A stretch of 64,000 nt of DNA from Opitutaceae bacterium (GTDB taxonomy: Bacteria > Verrucomicrobiota > Verrucomicrobiia > Opitutales > Opitutaceae), in NCBI GenBank assembly GCA_016794625.1, contig JAEUGY010000103.1, positions 1 to 64,000 on the forward strand. Reading direction: 5' to 3'. The translations under genes and the position numbers were made by a program. The notes under the pieces were generated by a model. That model did no database searches. It was not told the origin of the DNA and saw nothing but the letters and a program-made list of their open reading frames with translations. Positions 15,395 through 23,694 of the stretch are shown in pieces. How positions within the stretch are numbered: position 1 is the stretch's first letter; the number at the start of each line of letters is the position of its first letter.

Positions 15395-16228
15395 ATGGCC
15401 AAATCCTCCGGCATTCTCGATTGGTGCAACGTTCGTCTCGGTGAAGACCACAACTGGTGGGTCGACGAGGTCAGTGATCCAGTCCGCTGGGACGTGGACG
15501 GCCTGAGCATCATCGATCCGCGCCAGGTGGCGCATCTCATCGAACTGGTGGAACCGTTGCGCGATTACGGGTTCGACCAGGACGTGATGGACGCCGCGTT
15601 CATTCCCTTTCGCATCGAAAAGGATCTCGGCAATGCGAAGGTCAAATTGAAGCGGGTGAAGGAATCGATCTTTGAGTCGGACGAGAAACTCTTCGCCCTG
15701 CCCGACATTGTGGATGAGGAGAACGGACCGTACGCGGACCTGCTCGATCACCTGACCCGCTGCCGCGTGAAGATGCTCAACGACCTCTTCGACTTCGAGC
15801 AGAAGCTCACCGTCGACGAAGTGGAGGATGAGATCCGCGAAGACCAGAACGCCGAGTTCATGGAGGGCAAGGCCATCCACTCATTTGAAGAACTCTGCGC
15901 CATTCTCGATTTTGCGCCCGCCGGTTGGGACTCCGAAGAAGAAGGCGAAGAGAAAGCCAGCGTGGAGGAGGGCGATGATGAGGACCTGCCGGAGATCGAT
16001 GAAGAAGACGAAAAGGTGCTGGAGGGAGACGCCTCGTTGAAGTGGGACGAAGACGAAGAGAAGGAGGGCGACGACGCCGCCAAACCTGAAGGCGAAGAAA
16101 AGGACGAGGACGACGACGAGGATGATGACGACGACGACGACGAGAAGGACGATGACGACGACGACGAGGATTCCGACGACGAGGACAAGAAGCCCGCGAA
16201 AGGAACCCGCGCGAAGAAGAAGCGTTGA
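15395..16228 (+). CDS. Unknown protein with long acidic tail and basic C-terminus
   Basis: The ATG at 15395 gives 277 residues. Residues 1-178 look globular, with a WWVDEVSDPVRWDVDGLSII start and helical middle. Residues 179-264 are almost only Asp and Glu, with a run of seven aspartates followed by EKDD and six more. The last 13 residues are basic (KKPAKGTRAKKKR). Acidic tails of this kind occur in histone chaperones and in the delta subunit of Firmicutes RNA polymerase, but no homology to either is claimed. It has its own transcription unit, ending at a strong bidirectional terminator. I do not recognise the family. Confidence 0.7.
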   Translation: MAKSSGILDWCNVRLGEDHNWWVDEVSDPVRWDVDGLSIIDPRQVAHLIELVEPLRDYGFDQDVMDAAFIPFRIEKDLGNAKVKLKRVKESIFESDEKLFALPDIVDEENGPYADLLDHLTRCRVKMLNDLFDFEQKLTVDEVEDEIREDQNAEFMEGKAIHSFEELCAILDFAPAGWDSEEEGEEKASVEEGDDEDLPEIDEEDEKVLEGDASLKWDEDEEKEGDDAAKPEGEEKDEDDDEDDDDDDDEKDDDDDDEDSDDEDKKPAKGTRAKKKR

Positions 16229-16253
16229 CCTAGCCGTCCAACGAATTCCGTAG

Positions 16254-16293
16254 CCACGAAAAAGGCCGACCCCCGGGTCGGCCTTTTTCGTGG
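16254..16293. terminator. Bidirectional Rho-independent terminator
   Basis: A long perfect hairpin, with arms CCACGAAAAAGGCCGACC and GGTCGGCCTTTTTCGTGG, includes T5 on one side and A5 on the other, so it works on both strands. It sits between the convergent acidic-tail gene and hemB. Confidence 0.85.
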
Positions 16294-16343
16294 CGGCATG
16301 GCTCGTGAGCAGCCGCTCGTCGATCGGGTCGGAGCCGCTGGGC

Positions 16344-17357
16344 CTAGAGCGCCAGCTCGGCCGCCATCTCCTTGGCAAAGTAGGTGAGGATCATGTCCGC
16401 GCCCGCACGTTTGATGGCGAGCAGGGATTCGCGCCGCGTCTTCACCAAGTCGAGCCACCCGCGTTCGGCTGCCGCATGCAGCTGGGCATACTCGCCGGAC
16501 ACCTGATAGGCAGCCAGCGGCCGCTGGGTCCTTTCCCGCAGATCGCGGATGATATCCAAATAAGCGCCCGCCGGCTTGACCATCAGCACGTCCGCTCCTT
16601 CCGCCTCATCGAGGGCGGCTTCAATCAACGCTTCGCGACGATTGGCCGGGTTCAACTGATAGGTGCGTTTGTCCAACGAGTGAGTGCCGGCCGCCTTGGC
16701 ACTTCCCACCGCATCGCGGAAGGGACCGTAGTAGGCGGAGGCAAATTTGGCCGAATAGGCCATGATGGCGGTCGCGGAGCAGCCGTGCCCATCCAAGGCC
16801 TTGCGAATCGCGCCGATCCGACCGTCCATCATATCCGAGGGAGCCACGAAGTCGACCCCCGCGCGGGCGTGGAGAACAGCCATCTTGGCCAGAATCTCCA
16901 CCGTCTCATCGTTGGCTACGTCGTCCTGGGCCGCGTTCAACACACCGTCGTGACCATGGGTGGTGTAGGGATCCAGCGCGATATCGGTCATGACAACCAT
17001 CTGCGGCACGGAGTCCTTGATCGCACGGACCGCACGCAGGACCAACCCATCGGGATCCAAGGCCCGGGAACCGCGATCATCCTTCAACCCGTCTGCCAAC
17101 TTGGGAAAGAGGGCCACCGCGGGTACACCCAGGGCCGCGAGCTCACGACACTCCTCGACCAGGTCCCGCAGACCGAGTCGAGACACCCCCGGCATGGAAC
17201 CAATGGGTTCAGGAGCTCCATCCCCCTCCACCACAAACAGGGGGGCGATGAAATCCGCTGGGGTCAGCAACGTCTCCTCGGTCATGGCCCGGAGGGCAGG
17301 ACTCCGACGGAGTCGACGTGGGCGATGGGTCAAATCGAGCTTGAAGTCGGCACACAT
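16344..17357 (-). CDS. hemB: Delta-aminolevulinic acid dehydratase (porphobilinogen synthase)
   Basis: The enzyme condenses two 5-aminolevulinate molecules to porphobilinogen in tetrapyrrole synthesis. The 337-residue protein carries both active-site lysine motifs, MAYSAKFASAYYGPFRDA and VKPAGAYLDI. The metal loop reads DIALDPYTTHGHDG without the cysteines of zinc-dependent enzymes, so it should be the Mg-type form. The start at 17357 (MCADFKLDLTHRPRRLRRS) matches the family N-terminus and replaces a longer frame. hemA for the preceding steps lies at 40104-41204. Confidence 0.93.
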   Translation of the reverse strand: MCADFKLDLTHRPRRLRRSPALRAMTEETLLTPADFIAPLFVVEGDGAPEPIGSMPGVSRLGLRDLVEECRELAALGVPAVALFPKLADGLKDDRGSRALDPDGLVLRAVRAIKDSVPQMVVMTDIALDPYTTHGHDGVLNAAQDDVANDETVEILAKMAVLHARAGVDFVAPSDMMDGRIGAIRKALDGHGCSATAIMAYSAKFASAYYGPFRDAVGSAKAAGTHSLDKRTYQLNPANRREALIEAALDEAEGADVLMVKPAGAYLDIIRDLRERTQRPLAAYQVSGEYAQLHAAAERGWLDLVKTRRESLLAIKRAGADMILTYFAKEMAAELAL

Positions 17358-17575
17358 ATTCGCGTTCCTCAGACAAGCACGCAATGTCACGGGTCGCCAC
17401 ACGTTTCTGCTTCCCCATCACGTTTCGCCTCGAGGGGCGAACGCAGTGCTGCGGTTGCTGAAGGTGCAACCGCCGGTGGCGCCGGATTCTCCCCCAAGGA
17501 GCGCGTCCCCGATAAGCTGTTCATTGATTTCGCCGCGGCGAAATCGTTGTTTGTGTTCCGTTTCACTCCCCTTTC

Positions 17576-18943
17576 ATGGCCCTACGTCTCTTCGACTCGC
17601 TCACGCGAGAGATTCGCGAATTAAAACCCTCCCAAGGGGATGGCGTGCTGCGTTTTTATAACTGTGGTCCAACGGTTTATGCCGCTGCCCACATTGGCAA
17701 TTTCCGGACGTTTGTGGTCAATGATGTGATCCGACGTCTGCTCGACCGGCAGTTCGGCGCCTCCCACGTTCTGCATGTGCGGAATCTCACGGATGTGGAC
17801 GACAAGACCATCCGGCGCTCCCGGGAAGAAGGCCGCCCCCTGCAGGAGGTCACCCGGCACTGGACCAGCAAGTTTCACTCCGATTGTGCCGCCCTGAACT
17901 GCCTCCCGCCCCACGTCGAGCCCACGGCCACGGGACACATTGAAGAGCAGATCGGCATGATCGCCGCGCTCGAGCGGAGGGGTCACGCCTACCGGACCGA
18001 CGACGGTTCCGTCTACTTCAAGGTCTCCTCGTTTCCGGAGTACGGGTCCCTGTCCCGGGTCAAGGAACGGGAACTGAAAACCGGGAGTGCCCTTAAGACC
18101 GCGTCGGCGGACGCGGACGAGAAGGAAGACGGCAGCGATTTCGCCCTGTGGAAGGCGCACAAGGCCGACGATGGCGACGTCTTCTGGCCCAGCCCCTGGG
18201 GACAAGGCCGACCCGGATGGCACATCGAGTGCAGTGCCATGAGCAAGAAGCACCTCGGCCCCACCATTGACCTGCACACCGGCGGGGTGGATCTGCTGTT
18301 CCCGCATCACGAGAACGAGATTGCGCAGAGCCAATGCTGCAACGGGCAGCTCTTCTCCCACCACTGGTACCACTCGGAGCACCTGCTGGTGGACGGGAAG
18401 AAGATGAGCAAGAGCCTGGGCAACCTCTACACGCTCGACGATCTGGCGGCCAAAGGCTTCCGGCCGATGGCGGTGCGGTATGCCCTGCTGGCGGGTCACC
18501 CCCGCAAGCAGCTCAACTTCACCCTCGAGGCCCTGCCCGCCGCCGAAAAGGCCCTCACCACGCTGCGCACGTTTCGCGACACCCTTCCCGCCACCGGTGG
18601 AGATCCGACCGCACTCGCCAGCGTCATCGCCGCCCTGGACGACGATCTCAACACCCCCGGGGCGTTGGGCGCGCTGTTCACCCGCATCAACCAAGGGCCC
18701 GCCGGACTCGACCGCGCGACCTTCGATGAGACCATCCACCTCCTCGGGCTCGTGCTGACCGCCCCCCCGGCCGCCGGGCAGGATGCGCCCCCGCACGTGC
18801 AGGAGCTGGCCGCGCAGCGCTGGGCCGCCAAACAGGCCCGGGACTTCAAGGCCGCCGACCTGCTCCGCGCCTCCCTCCTCGAGACCGGCTGGACCATGCT
18901 GGATCGCAAGGATGGATACACGCTCGAACGCACCAAACGCTAG
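17576..18943 (+). CDS. cysS: Cysteinyl-tRNA synthetase
   Basis: This class I synthetase has 455 residues. The zinc-binding Cys30 is in FYNCGPTVY, the HIGH-type motif is AAHIGNFRTF (about 37-46), then come GWHIECSAM, HTGGVDLLFPHHENEIAQ and KKMSKSLGN (about residue 275). It is followed 65 bp later by thrS and a TPR gene on the same strand, probably one operon. Confidence 0.95.
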   Translation: MALRLFDSLTREIRELKPSQGDGVLRFYNCGPTVYAAAHIGNFRTFVVNDVIRRLLDRQFGASHVLHVRNLTDVDDKTIRRSREEGRPLQEVTRHWTSKFHSDCAALNCLPPHVEPTATGHIEEQIGMIAALERRGHAYRTDDGSVYFKVSSFPEYGSLSRVKERELKTGSALKTASADADEKEDGSDFALWKAHKADDGDVFWPSPWGQGRPGWHIECSAMSKKHLGPTIDLHTGGVDLLFPHHENEIAQSQCCNGQLFSHHWYHSEHLLVDGKKMSKSLGNLYTLDDLAAKGFRPMAVRYALLAGHPRKQLNFTLEALPAAEKALTTLRTFRDTLPATGGDPTALASVIAALDDDLNTPGALGALFTRINQGPAGLDRATFDETIHLLGLVLTAPPAAGQDAPPHVQELAAQRWAAKQARDFKAADLLRASLLETGWTMLDRKDGYTLERTKR

Positions 18944-19008
18944 CCCTTTCCCTCCCTTCCCTCGCTCACCGCGCCCCTGCCACTTCAGCCGCAGCCTTTT
19001 CCCATTTT

Positions 19009-20928
19009 ATGTCCATGTCTCCCCTTGAGGAACTTCGTCACTCCGCCTCGCACATCCTCGCGACGGCCCTGCTTCGGATTTTTCCCGATGCCAAGCTCGA
19101 CATCGGTCCTCCCACGGATTCGGGGTTCTACTACGACGTCGACCTGGACCACAAGCTGACCAACGACGACCTGGTGAAACTCGAGGCCGAGATGAAGAAG
19201 GTCGCCGATGAGAATCAGCCCTTTCTGCGCAAGGAAGTCAGCCGCGAGGAAGCCATCGAGATCATCCGCAGCCGCGGTCAGGAGCGCTACAAGCTCGGAC
19301 GCCTCGCGGACATCCCGGAAGGCGAGAAAATTTCCTTTTATCAGAACGGAGAATTCATGGACCTCTGCGCCGGGACCCACGTGCGCTACTCCTCGAAACT
19401 CAAGGCCTTCAAGCTGCTCTCGATCGCCGGCGCCTACCACCGGGGCGATGAGAAGAACAAGCAGCTCCAGCGCATCTACGGCACGGCCTTCCCGACGAAG
19501 GAAGAGCTGGCGCAGCACCTCGATCGCCTGGAGCAGGCCAAGGCGCGCGACCATCGGAAGCTCGGCAAGGACCTCAAGCTCTTTGTCATCGACGAAGATG
19601 TGGGCCAGGGACTGATCCTCTGGACGCCGAACGGCTCGATCATCCGGCAGGAACTGCAATCCTTCATCGGGGAGGAGCTGCGCAAGCAGGGCTACTCGCA
19701 GGTCTTCACCCCGCACATCGGCAAGCTCGAACTCTACAAGACGTCGGGACATTTCCCCTACTACAAGGAATCCCAGTTCACCCCCGTGGTCGAAAATGAG
19801 ACCCTCTCCCGCATCGTGCGCGAAGGCTGTTCGTGCGCGGAGATGGTGGCGCGACTCGACGCCGTTTCCTCCAAGCTCCGCCAGACCGTGAATGATCGGT
19901 CCGGCCGGGAGATCATCCCGGAGAGCCGGGTCCTCGATGCGGACAAGCTGCTCGACGGTTTCATGCTGAAACCGATGAACTGCCCGCATCACATCAAGAT
20001 TTTCGCCTCCCAGCCCCACAGCTATCGCGATCTGCCTGTCCGTCTGGCCGAGTTCGGCACCGTGTATCGCTGGGAACAAAGCGGTGAGCTGAACGGCATG
20101 ACGCGCGTCCGCGGATTCACCCAGGACGATGCCCATCTGTTCTGCACGGAGGCCCAGGTGGCGGGCGAGGTGCTGGGTTGCCTTTCCCTCGTCAAAGTGG
20201 TGCTGAACACGCTGGGCATGAGCGATTACCGCGTGCGCGTCGGACTGCGCGATCCCGACTCCAACAAGTACACCGGCACGGCGGAGAACTGGGACAAGGC
20301 AGAGGCGGCGTGCCGCGAAGCGGCCAAGACCCTCGGCGTGCCCTTCACGGAAGAGCCCGGCGAGGCCGCGTTCTACGGACCCAAGATTGATTTCGTGGTC
20401 AAGGATGTGATCGGCCGCGAGTGGCAGCTGGGAACGGTCCAGGTCGACTACAACCTGCCGGTCCGCTTTGACCTCAGCTACACCGGAGCCGACAACCAGG
20501 CCCACCGACCCGTGATGATCCACCGGGCTCCGTTCGGATCGATGGAGCGGTTCTGCGGCGTGCTCATCGAACACTTTGGCGGGGACTTCCCGGTCTGGCT
20601 GGCCCCGGAACAGGTTCGCCTGGTTCCGATCAGCGACAAGGTACTCGACTACGGGCGCGAGGTGCTGAACCACCTGAAGGCCGCCGGCGTGCGCGCCACC
20701 CTCGATGAGCACAGCGACAAGATGGGGGCGAAGATCCGCCGGGCGGAGTTGGAAAAAATCCCCTACACCCTGGTGCTCGGAGCGAAGGAGGCCGAGTCCA
20801 AAGCCGCGAGCGTGCGATCCCGCGCCAAGGGCGACGAAGGAGCGATGCCGTATGCCGTCTTCACGGAGCGCGTCGTCACCGAGATTCGCACCCGAGCCCT
20901 CCCCGCCAAGGCCCAACCTCCCGCTTGA
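19009..20928 (+). CDS. thrS: Threonyl-tRNA synthetase lacking a TGS domain
   Basis: This class II synthetase has 639 residues. It opens directly with the editing domain (HSASHILATAL; GPPTDSGFYYDVDLD; DLCAGTHV; GAYHRGDEKNKQLQRIYGTAF), so the usual N-terminal TGS domain of about 60 residues is absent. The catalytic core has KPMNCPHHIKIF with the zinc Cys, motif 2 RWEQSGELNGMTRVRGFTQDD and motif 3 GSMERFCGVLIEHF, then an anticodon-binding domain. Compared from memory with E. coli ThrRS there is an extra ~50-residue segment (about residues 265-318) before KPMNCP. The next gene begins at its stop. Confidence 0.93.
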   Translation: MSMSPLEELRHSASHILATALLRIFPDAKLDIGPPTDSGFYYDVDLDHKLTNDDLVKLEAEMKKVADENQPFLRKEVSREEAIEIIRSRGQERYKLGRLADIPEGEKISFYQNGEFMDLCAGTHVRYSSKLKAFKLLSIAGAYHRGDEKNKQLQRIYGTAFPTKEELAQHLDRLEQAKARDHRKLGKDLKLFVIDEDVGQGLILWTPNGSIIRQELQSFIGEELRKQGYSQVFTPHIGKLELYKTSGHFPYYKESQFTPVVENETLSRIVREGCSCAEMVARLDAVSSKLRQTVNDRSGREIIPESRVLDADKLLDGFMLKPMNCPHHIKIFASQPHSYRDLPVRLAEFGTVYRWEQSGELNGMTRVRGFTQDDAHLFCTEAQVAGEVLGCLSLVKVVLNTLGMSDYRVRVGLRDPDSNKYTGTAENWDKAEAACREAAKTLGVPFTEEPGEAAFYGPKIDFVVKDVIGREWQLGTVQVDYNLPVRFDLSYTGADNQAHRPVMIHRAPFGSMERFCGVLIEHFGGDFPVWLAPEQVRLVPISDKVLDYGREVLNHLKAAGVRATLDEHSDKMGAKIRRAELEKIPYTLVLGAKEAESKAASVRSRAKGDEGAMPYAVFTERVVTEIRTRALPAKAQPPA

Positions 20929-20936
20929 CGCGCGAG

Positions 20937-21416
20937 ATGCCCTGGAAACCCGAGCTCGACGCCTTGGTAGGGGCGAGGCATGGCGGGCAGCTCTCGTCCA
21001 TCCTCGCGCGCCTGCAGGAGCTGGCGGCCCGCTATCCCAATGTGGCGGAGATCCACTACCAATTGGCGTGGACGCACGCCGTCTTGGACCATCCGCGCGA
21101 TGCCCTGCCGCATTACGAGCGGAGCATTGCACTCGGACTGCCACCCAATGAGCTGAGCGGAGCTTACCTGGGATTGGGTGGCTGCTGGCGAGAGATCGGC
21201 GATCTGGCCCGGTCGGAGGAGGTGTTGCGCAGTGGCGCCGCGCAGTTCCCCGAGAACTCCGAGTTTCGCGTTTTTCTAGCGCTGACCCTCCACCAGCTGG
21301 GGCGCCACGAAGAGGTCATCCAGATCCTGCTCACCACGCTGATGGAAACGTCGCAGGACGTAGGACTGGCCGCTTACCAACGCGAACTCCGGTACTGGCT
21401 CCAGCGCCGCACCTAG
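20937..21416 (+). CDS. Small TPR-repeat protein
   Basis: The protein has 159 residues from the ATG at 20937; a TTG at 20925 overlapping the thrS stop is an alternative giving 163. Degenerate tetratricopeptide repeats are visible (VAEIHYQLAWTHAVLDHPRDALPHYERSI; LGGCWREIGDLARSEEVLRSG; LALTLHQLGRHEEVI). Such proteins occur beside thrS or as stand-alone scaffold proteins in several phyla. The role is not known, and context suggests only co-transcription with thrS. Confidence 0.75.
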   Translation: MPWKPELDALVGARHGGQLSSILARLQELAARYPNVAEIHYQLAWTHAVLDHPRDALPHYERSIALGLPPNELSGAYLGLGGCWREIGDLARSEEVLRSGAAQFPENSEFRVFLALTLHQLGRHEEVIQILLTTLMETSQDVGLAAYQRELRYWLQRRT

Positions 21417-21440
21417 AAGCGCTGGAAGCGGACGCAAAAA

Positions 21441-21466
21441 AGGCCGGCACCCCAAGGTGCCGGCCT
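21441..21466 (-). terminator. Rho-independent terminator of glnK
   Basis: An 11-bp perfect stem (AGGCCGGCACC / GGTGCCGGCCT) with a CCAA loop is flanked on the left by six A residues, which read as T on the minus strand. It lies 30 bp beyond the glnK stop and can also limit read-through from the convergent TPR gene. Confidence 0.85.
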
Positions 21467-21495
21467 CACGAAAACGCTACGTTCGGAGCAACGCC

Positions 21496-21834
21496 TTAGA
21501 TGGCGGCGTCACCACGTTCGTCGGTGCGGATGCGGACCGCATCTTCAAGGGCGACGACAAACACCTTTCCGTCGCCGATCTTGCCCGTCTTGGCCGCCTT
21601 GACGATCGTATCGACCGTCTTGCCGACGATTTCGTCCGTGACGACGATTTCGAGTTTAACCTTCGGGAGAAAGTCGACCGTGTACTCGCTGCCGCGATAA
21701 ATTTCGGTGTGACCCTTCTGGCGGCCGAAGCCCTTGACTTCGGTCACGGTCATACCCTCGATGCCGATTTCGGAGAGAGCTTCCTTCACTTCCTCCAACT
21801 TGAACGGCTTGATGATAGCTATGATAAGTTTCAT
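21496..21834 (-). CDS. glnK: Nitrogen regulatory protein P-II
   Basis: This trimeric signal protein senses ATP/ADP and 2-oxoglutarate and gates the ammonium channel. The 112-residue form begins MKLIIAIIKPFKLEEVKEAL. The T-loop reads GSEYTVDFLPKVKLEIVV, keeping Tyr51, the uridylylation site in proteobacterial homologues; the signature GDGKVFVVALEDAVRIRT closes it. It is the second gene after amtB, the classic amtB-glnK pair in reverse order. The upstream extension to 21897 is not used because 21834 gives the canonical start. Confidence 0.95.
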   Translation of the reverse strand: MKLIIAIIKPFKLEEVKEALSEIGIEGMTVTEVKGFGRQKGHTEIYRGSEYTVDFLPKVKLEIVVTDEIVGKTVDTIVKAAKTGKIGDGKVFVVALEDAVRIRTDERGDAAI

Positions 21835-21924
21835 GCGAATGGGTGTGATTGAGGGATGAGAATGGTGTAGTTTTCCGGTCAAGGGAGCGCAAGCCATCTT
21901 GCGCTCTCGTCAACCGGCAGATGA

Positions 21925-23442
21925 TCAGGACTTATGGGCCGGGGTGAAATCGGGATAGGCTTCGTTGCCATGCTCGCCGATGTCGAGACCCTCCGTCTCC
22001 TCTTCCGCGCTCACCCGAATACCGACCGTGGCCTTGAGAATGGACCACAGAATCAGCGAAACCGGGAACACAAAGGCGCCGACCAGGATAATGCCTTTGA
22101 GTTGCTGAATGGTCTGGGCGCCCGCCGTGAGACCCGTATCAAGCGCCGCAACGCTCTTGGCGATGTCCGTATTGTAGAACAAGCCCAGCGCCAGGGTGCC
22201 GAACACACCATTGCACAGGTGCACCGCGAGAGCGCCGACCGGATCGTCCATCTTGATCTTGTCGAAGAAAATCACCGCCAGGACCACCAGCACGCCACCG
22301 ATGAAACCGATGATCGCGCCCGAGGTGATGGTGACAAACGCGCAGGGAGCCGTGATGGCCACCAGACCGGCCAGACACCCGTTGAGCACCATGGAAAGGT
22401 CGGGCTTCTTCAGCAGCATCCAGGCGGTCAGCAGTGCGCCCAGGGAACCCGTGGCGGCCGCGATGTTGGTATTGACCAGAATGTGGGAGATCGCCGCACC
22501 ATCCATCGCCGCCATCGTCGATCCGGGATTGAAGCCGAACCAGCCCAGCCAGAGAATGAGAACACCCAGGGCGGCAGAGGTCATGTTGTGACCGGGAATT
22601 GGATGAATCCGTCCGTCGCGGTACTTGCCCAGACGGGGCTTCAACACCATCACGCCGGCCAGAGCGGCCCAGCCACCCACCGAGTGCACGACGGTCGAAC
22701 CGGCGAAGTCGCGGAAATTGCCGAAGAAGGCGGCCAGACCGGACTCACCAGGAGTGGAACCGAGGATACCACCACCCCAGATCCAGTGTCCGGAAATCGG
22801 ATAGATCAGCGCGACGAGGACGAAACTGAAGAAGATAAAGGAGCTGAACTTGATGCGTTCAGCCACGGCCCCCGAAACGATGGTCGCCGCGGTGCCCGCG
22901 AAGACCAGCTGGAAGAAGAACTTCGCCCAGAGGGGAACCGGCGTCCAGTTGATCGCGCTGTAAACCCCCTCGTACTTGGTCGTAGAAAACGGATTCATCG
23001 AGGCATACGCCTCGCCCAGCGCCGGAGAGTTGTCCGCGCCGGAGACGAACCACAGTCCGCTCATGCCGACCCAGAGATTTCCGTCACCGAACATCAGGCC
23101 CCATCCCATGGCATAGAACGAGATCGAGGCGATCGCGAAGACGATGAAGTTCTTCGCCAGGATGTTCACGCAGTTCTTCGCCCGGCAAAGTCCGGATTCC
23201 ACGAGCGCAAATCCAGCGTTCATGAAAAAGACCAGCATGCCCGCAACCAGCACCCAAACCGTGTCCACGCCTACGCGGAGACTGCTCAGAGCGGCGGGAT
23301 CAATGGTCGGGACAACCGCGGCGGCGGCGGCGGCCGCTTCCGCGGCCGGTTGTTGCGCGAGGACGGACGATGCTGTGGCCACGAAGGCCACCAGACCGCC
23401 GACCGAGAGGAGCCCGAGGAGGGGCTTGGACGGATGCTTCAT
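21925..23442 (-). CDS. amtB: Ammonium transporter
   Basis: The 505-residue Amt-family channel has an N-terminal signal peptide (cleavage near ASSVLAQQ, residue 30), an Ala-rich linker and about 11 membrane segments. Pore signatures include GMLVFFMNAGFALVESGLCRAKN, and the twin histidines are in VVHSVGGWAALAG and LAVHLCNGVFGTLALG. The C-terminal tail, which contacts P-II, ends in PDFTPAHKS. It is transcribed first, with glnK downstream. A sigma-54-type promoter match lies at 23508-23523. Confidence 0.95.
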   Translation of the reverse strand: MKHPSKPLLGLLSVGGLVAFVATASSVLAQQPAAEAAAAAAAVVPTIDPAALSSLRVGVDTVWVLVAGMLVFFMNAGFALVESGLCRAKNCVNILAKNFIVFAIASISFYAMGWGLMFGDGNLWVGMSGLWFVSGADNSPALGEAYASMNPFSTTKYEGVYSAINWTPVPLWAKFFFQLVFAGTAATIVSGAVAERIKFSSFIFFSFVLVALIYPISGHWIWGGGILGSTPGESGLAAFFGNFRDFAGSTVVHSVGGWAALAGVMVLKPRLGKYRDGRIHPIPGHNMTSAALGVLILWLGWFGFNPGSTMAAMDGAAISHILVNTNIAAATGSLGALLTAWMLLKKPDLSMVLNGCLAGLVAITAPCAFVTITSGAIIGFIGGVLVVLAVIFFDKIKMDDPVGALAVHLCNGVFGTLALGLFYNTDIAKSVAALDTGLTAGAQTIQQLKGIILVGAFVFPVSLILWSILKATVGIRVSAEEETEGLDIGEHGNEAYPDFTPAHKS

Positions 23443-23507
23443 AGTGAGTTGGATGCGCCTGTGTTAGCTGAGGAACCCTACCAAAAGAGGTAGCACACCT
23501 CCTCGCT

Positions 23508-23523
23508 AGCAGGGGCTATGCCA
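23508..23523 (-). promoter_or_regulatory. Sigma-54 (-24/-12) promoter of amtB-glnK
   Basis: The minus strand reads TGGCATAGCCCCTGCT. The invariant GG and GC dinucleotides have exactly the spacing of the consensus TGGCACG-N4-TTGCA. It lies 66 bp upstream of the amtB start. Sigma-54 control of amtB-glnK under nitrogen limitation is well known in other bacteria; use here depends on an RpoN not in this window. I did not find a convincing NtrC site. Confidence 0.55.
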
Positions 23524-23606
23524 CACACACCCCGCACCTCCACTCTCACTTTCCAGCACCCATCACCGCCTGCCCCTCATTCCCTAAAATACTTGGGGAA
23601 CGTAAC

Positions 23607-23654
23607 TTAAAAAATAAAAAAGAGCGGGCGCCGTCCGTACAAAACGACGCCCCC
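23607..23654 (-). terminator. Putative terminator after aspS
   Basis: On the minus strand an imperfect hairpin (GGGCGTC and GAC-G-GCGCCC with a bulge) is followed by T6, A, T6, about 45 bp after the aspS stop. The T tract is strong but the stem is imperfect. The rest of the 252-bp gap holds the amtB promoter. Confidence 0.4.
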
Positions 23655-23694
23655 TTTCTTTCGAACCCAGCACCCGCCGCCCGACCCCAAAGCC

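Noticed and set aside
16100..16190. Asp codon run as possible sequencing or assembly artefact
   Set aside because: The frame stays open through the run and continues to a sensible basic tail and stop before a strong terminator; GAC and GAT codons are mixed, unlike a slippage error.
23443..23694. NtrC binding site for amtB
   Set aside because: GGTGC-type half sites are present on the minus strand but spacing and symmetry do not fit the TGCACC-N5-GGTGCA pattern.
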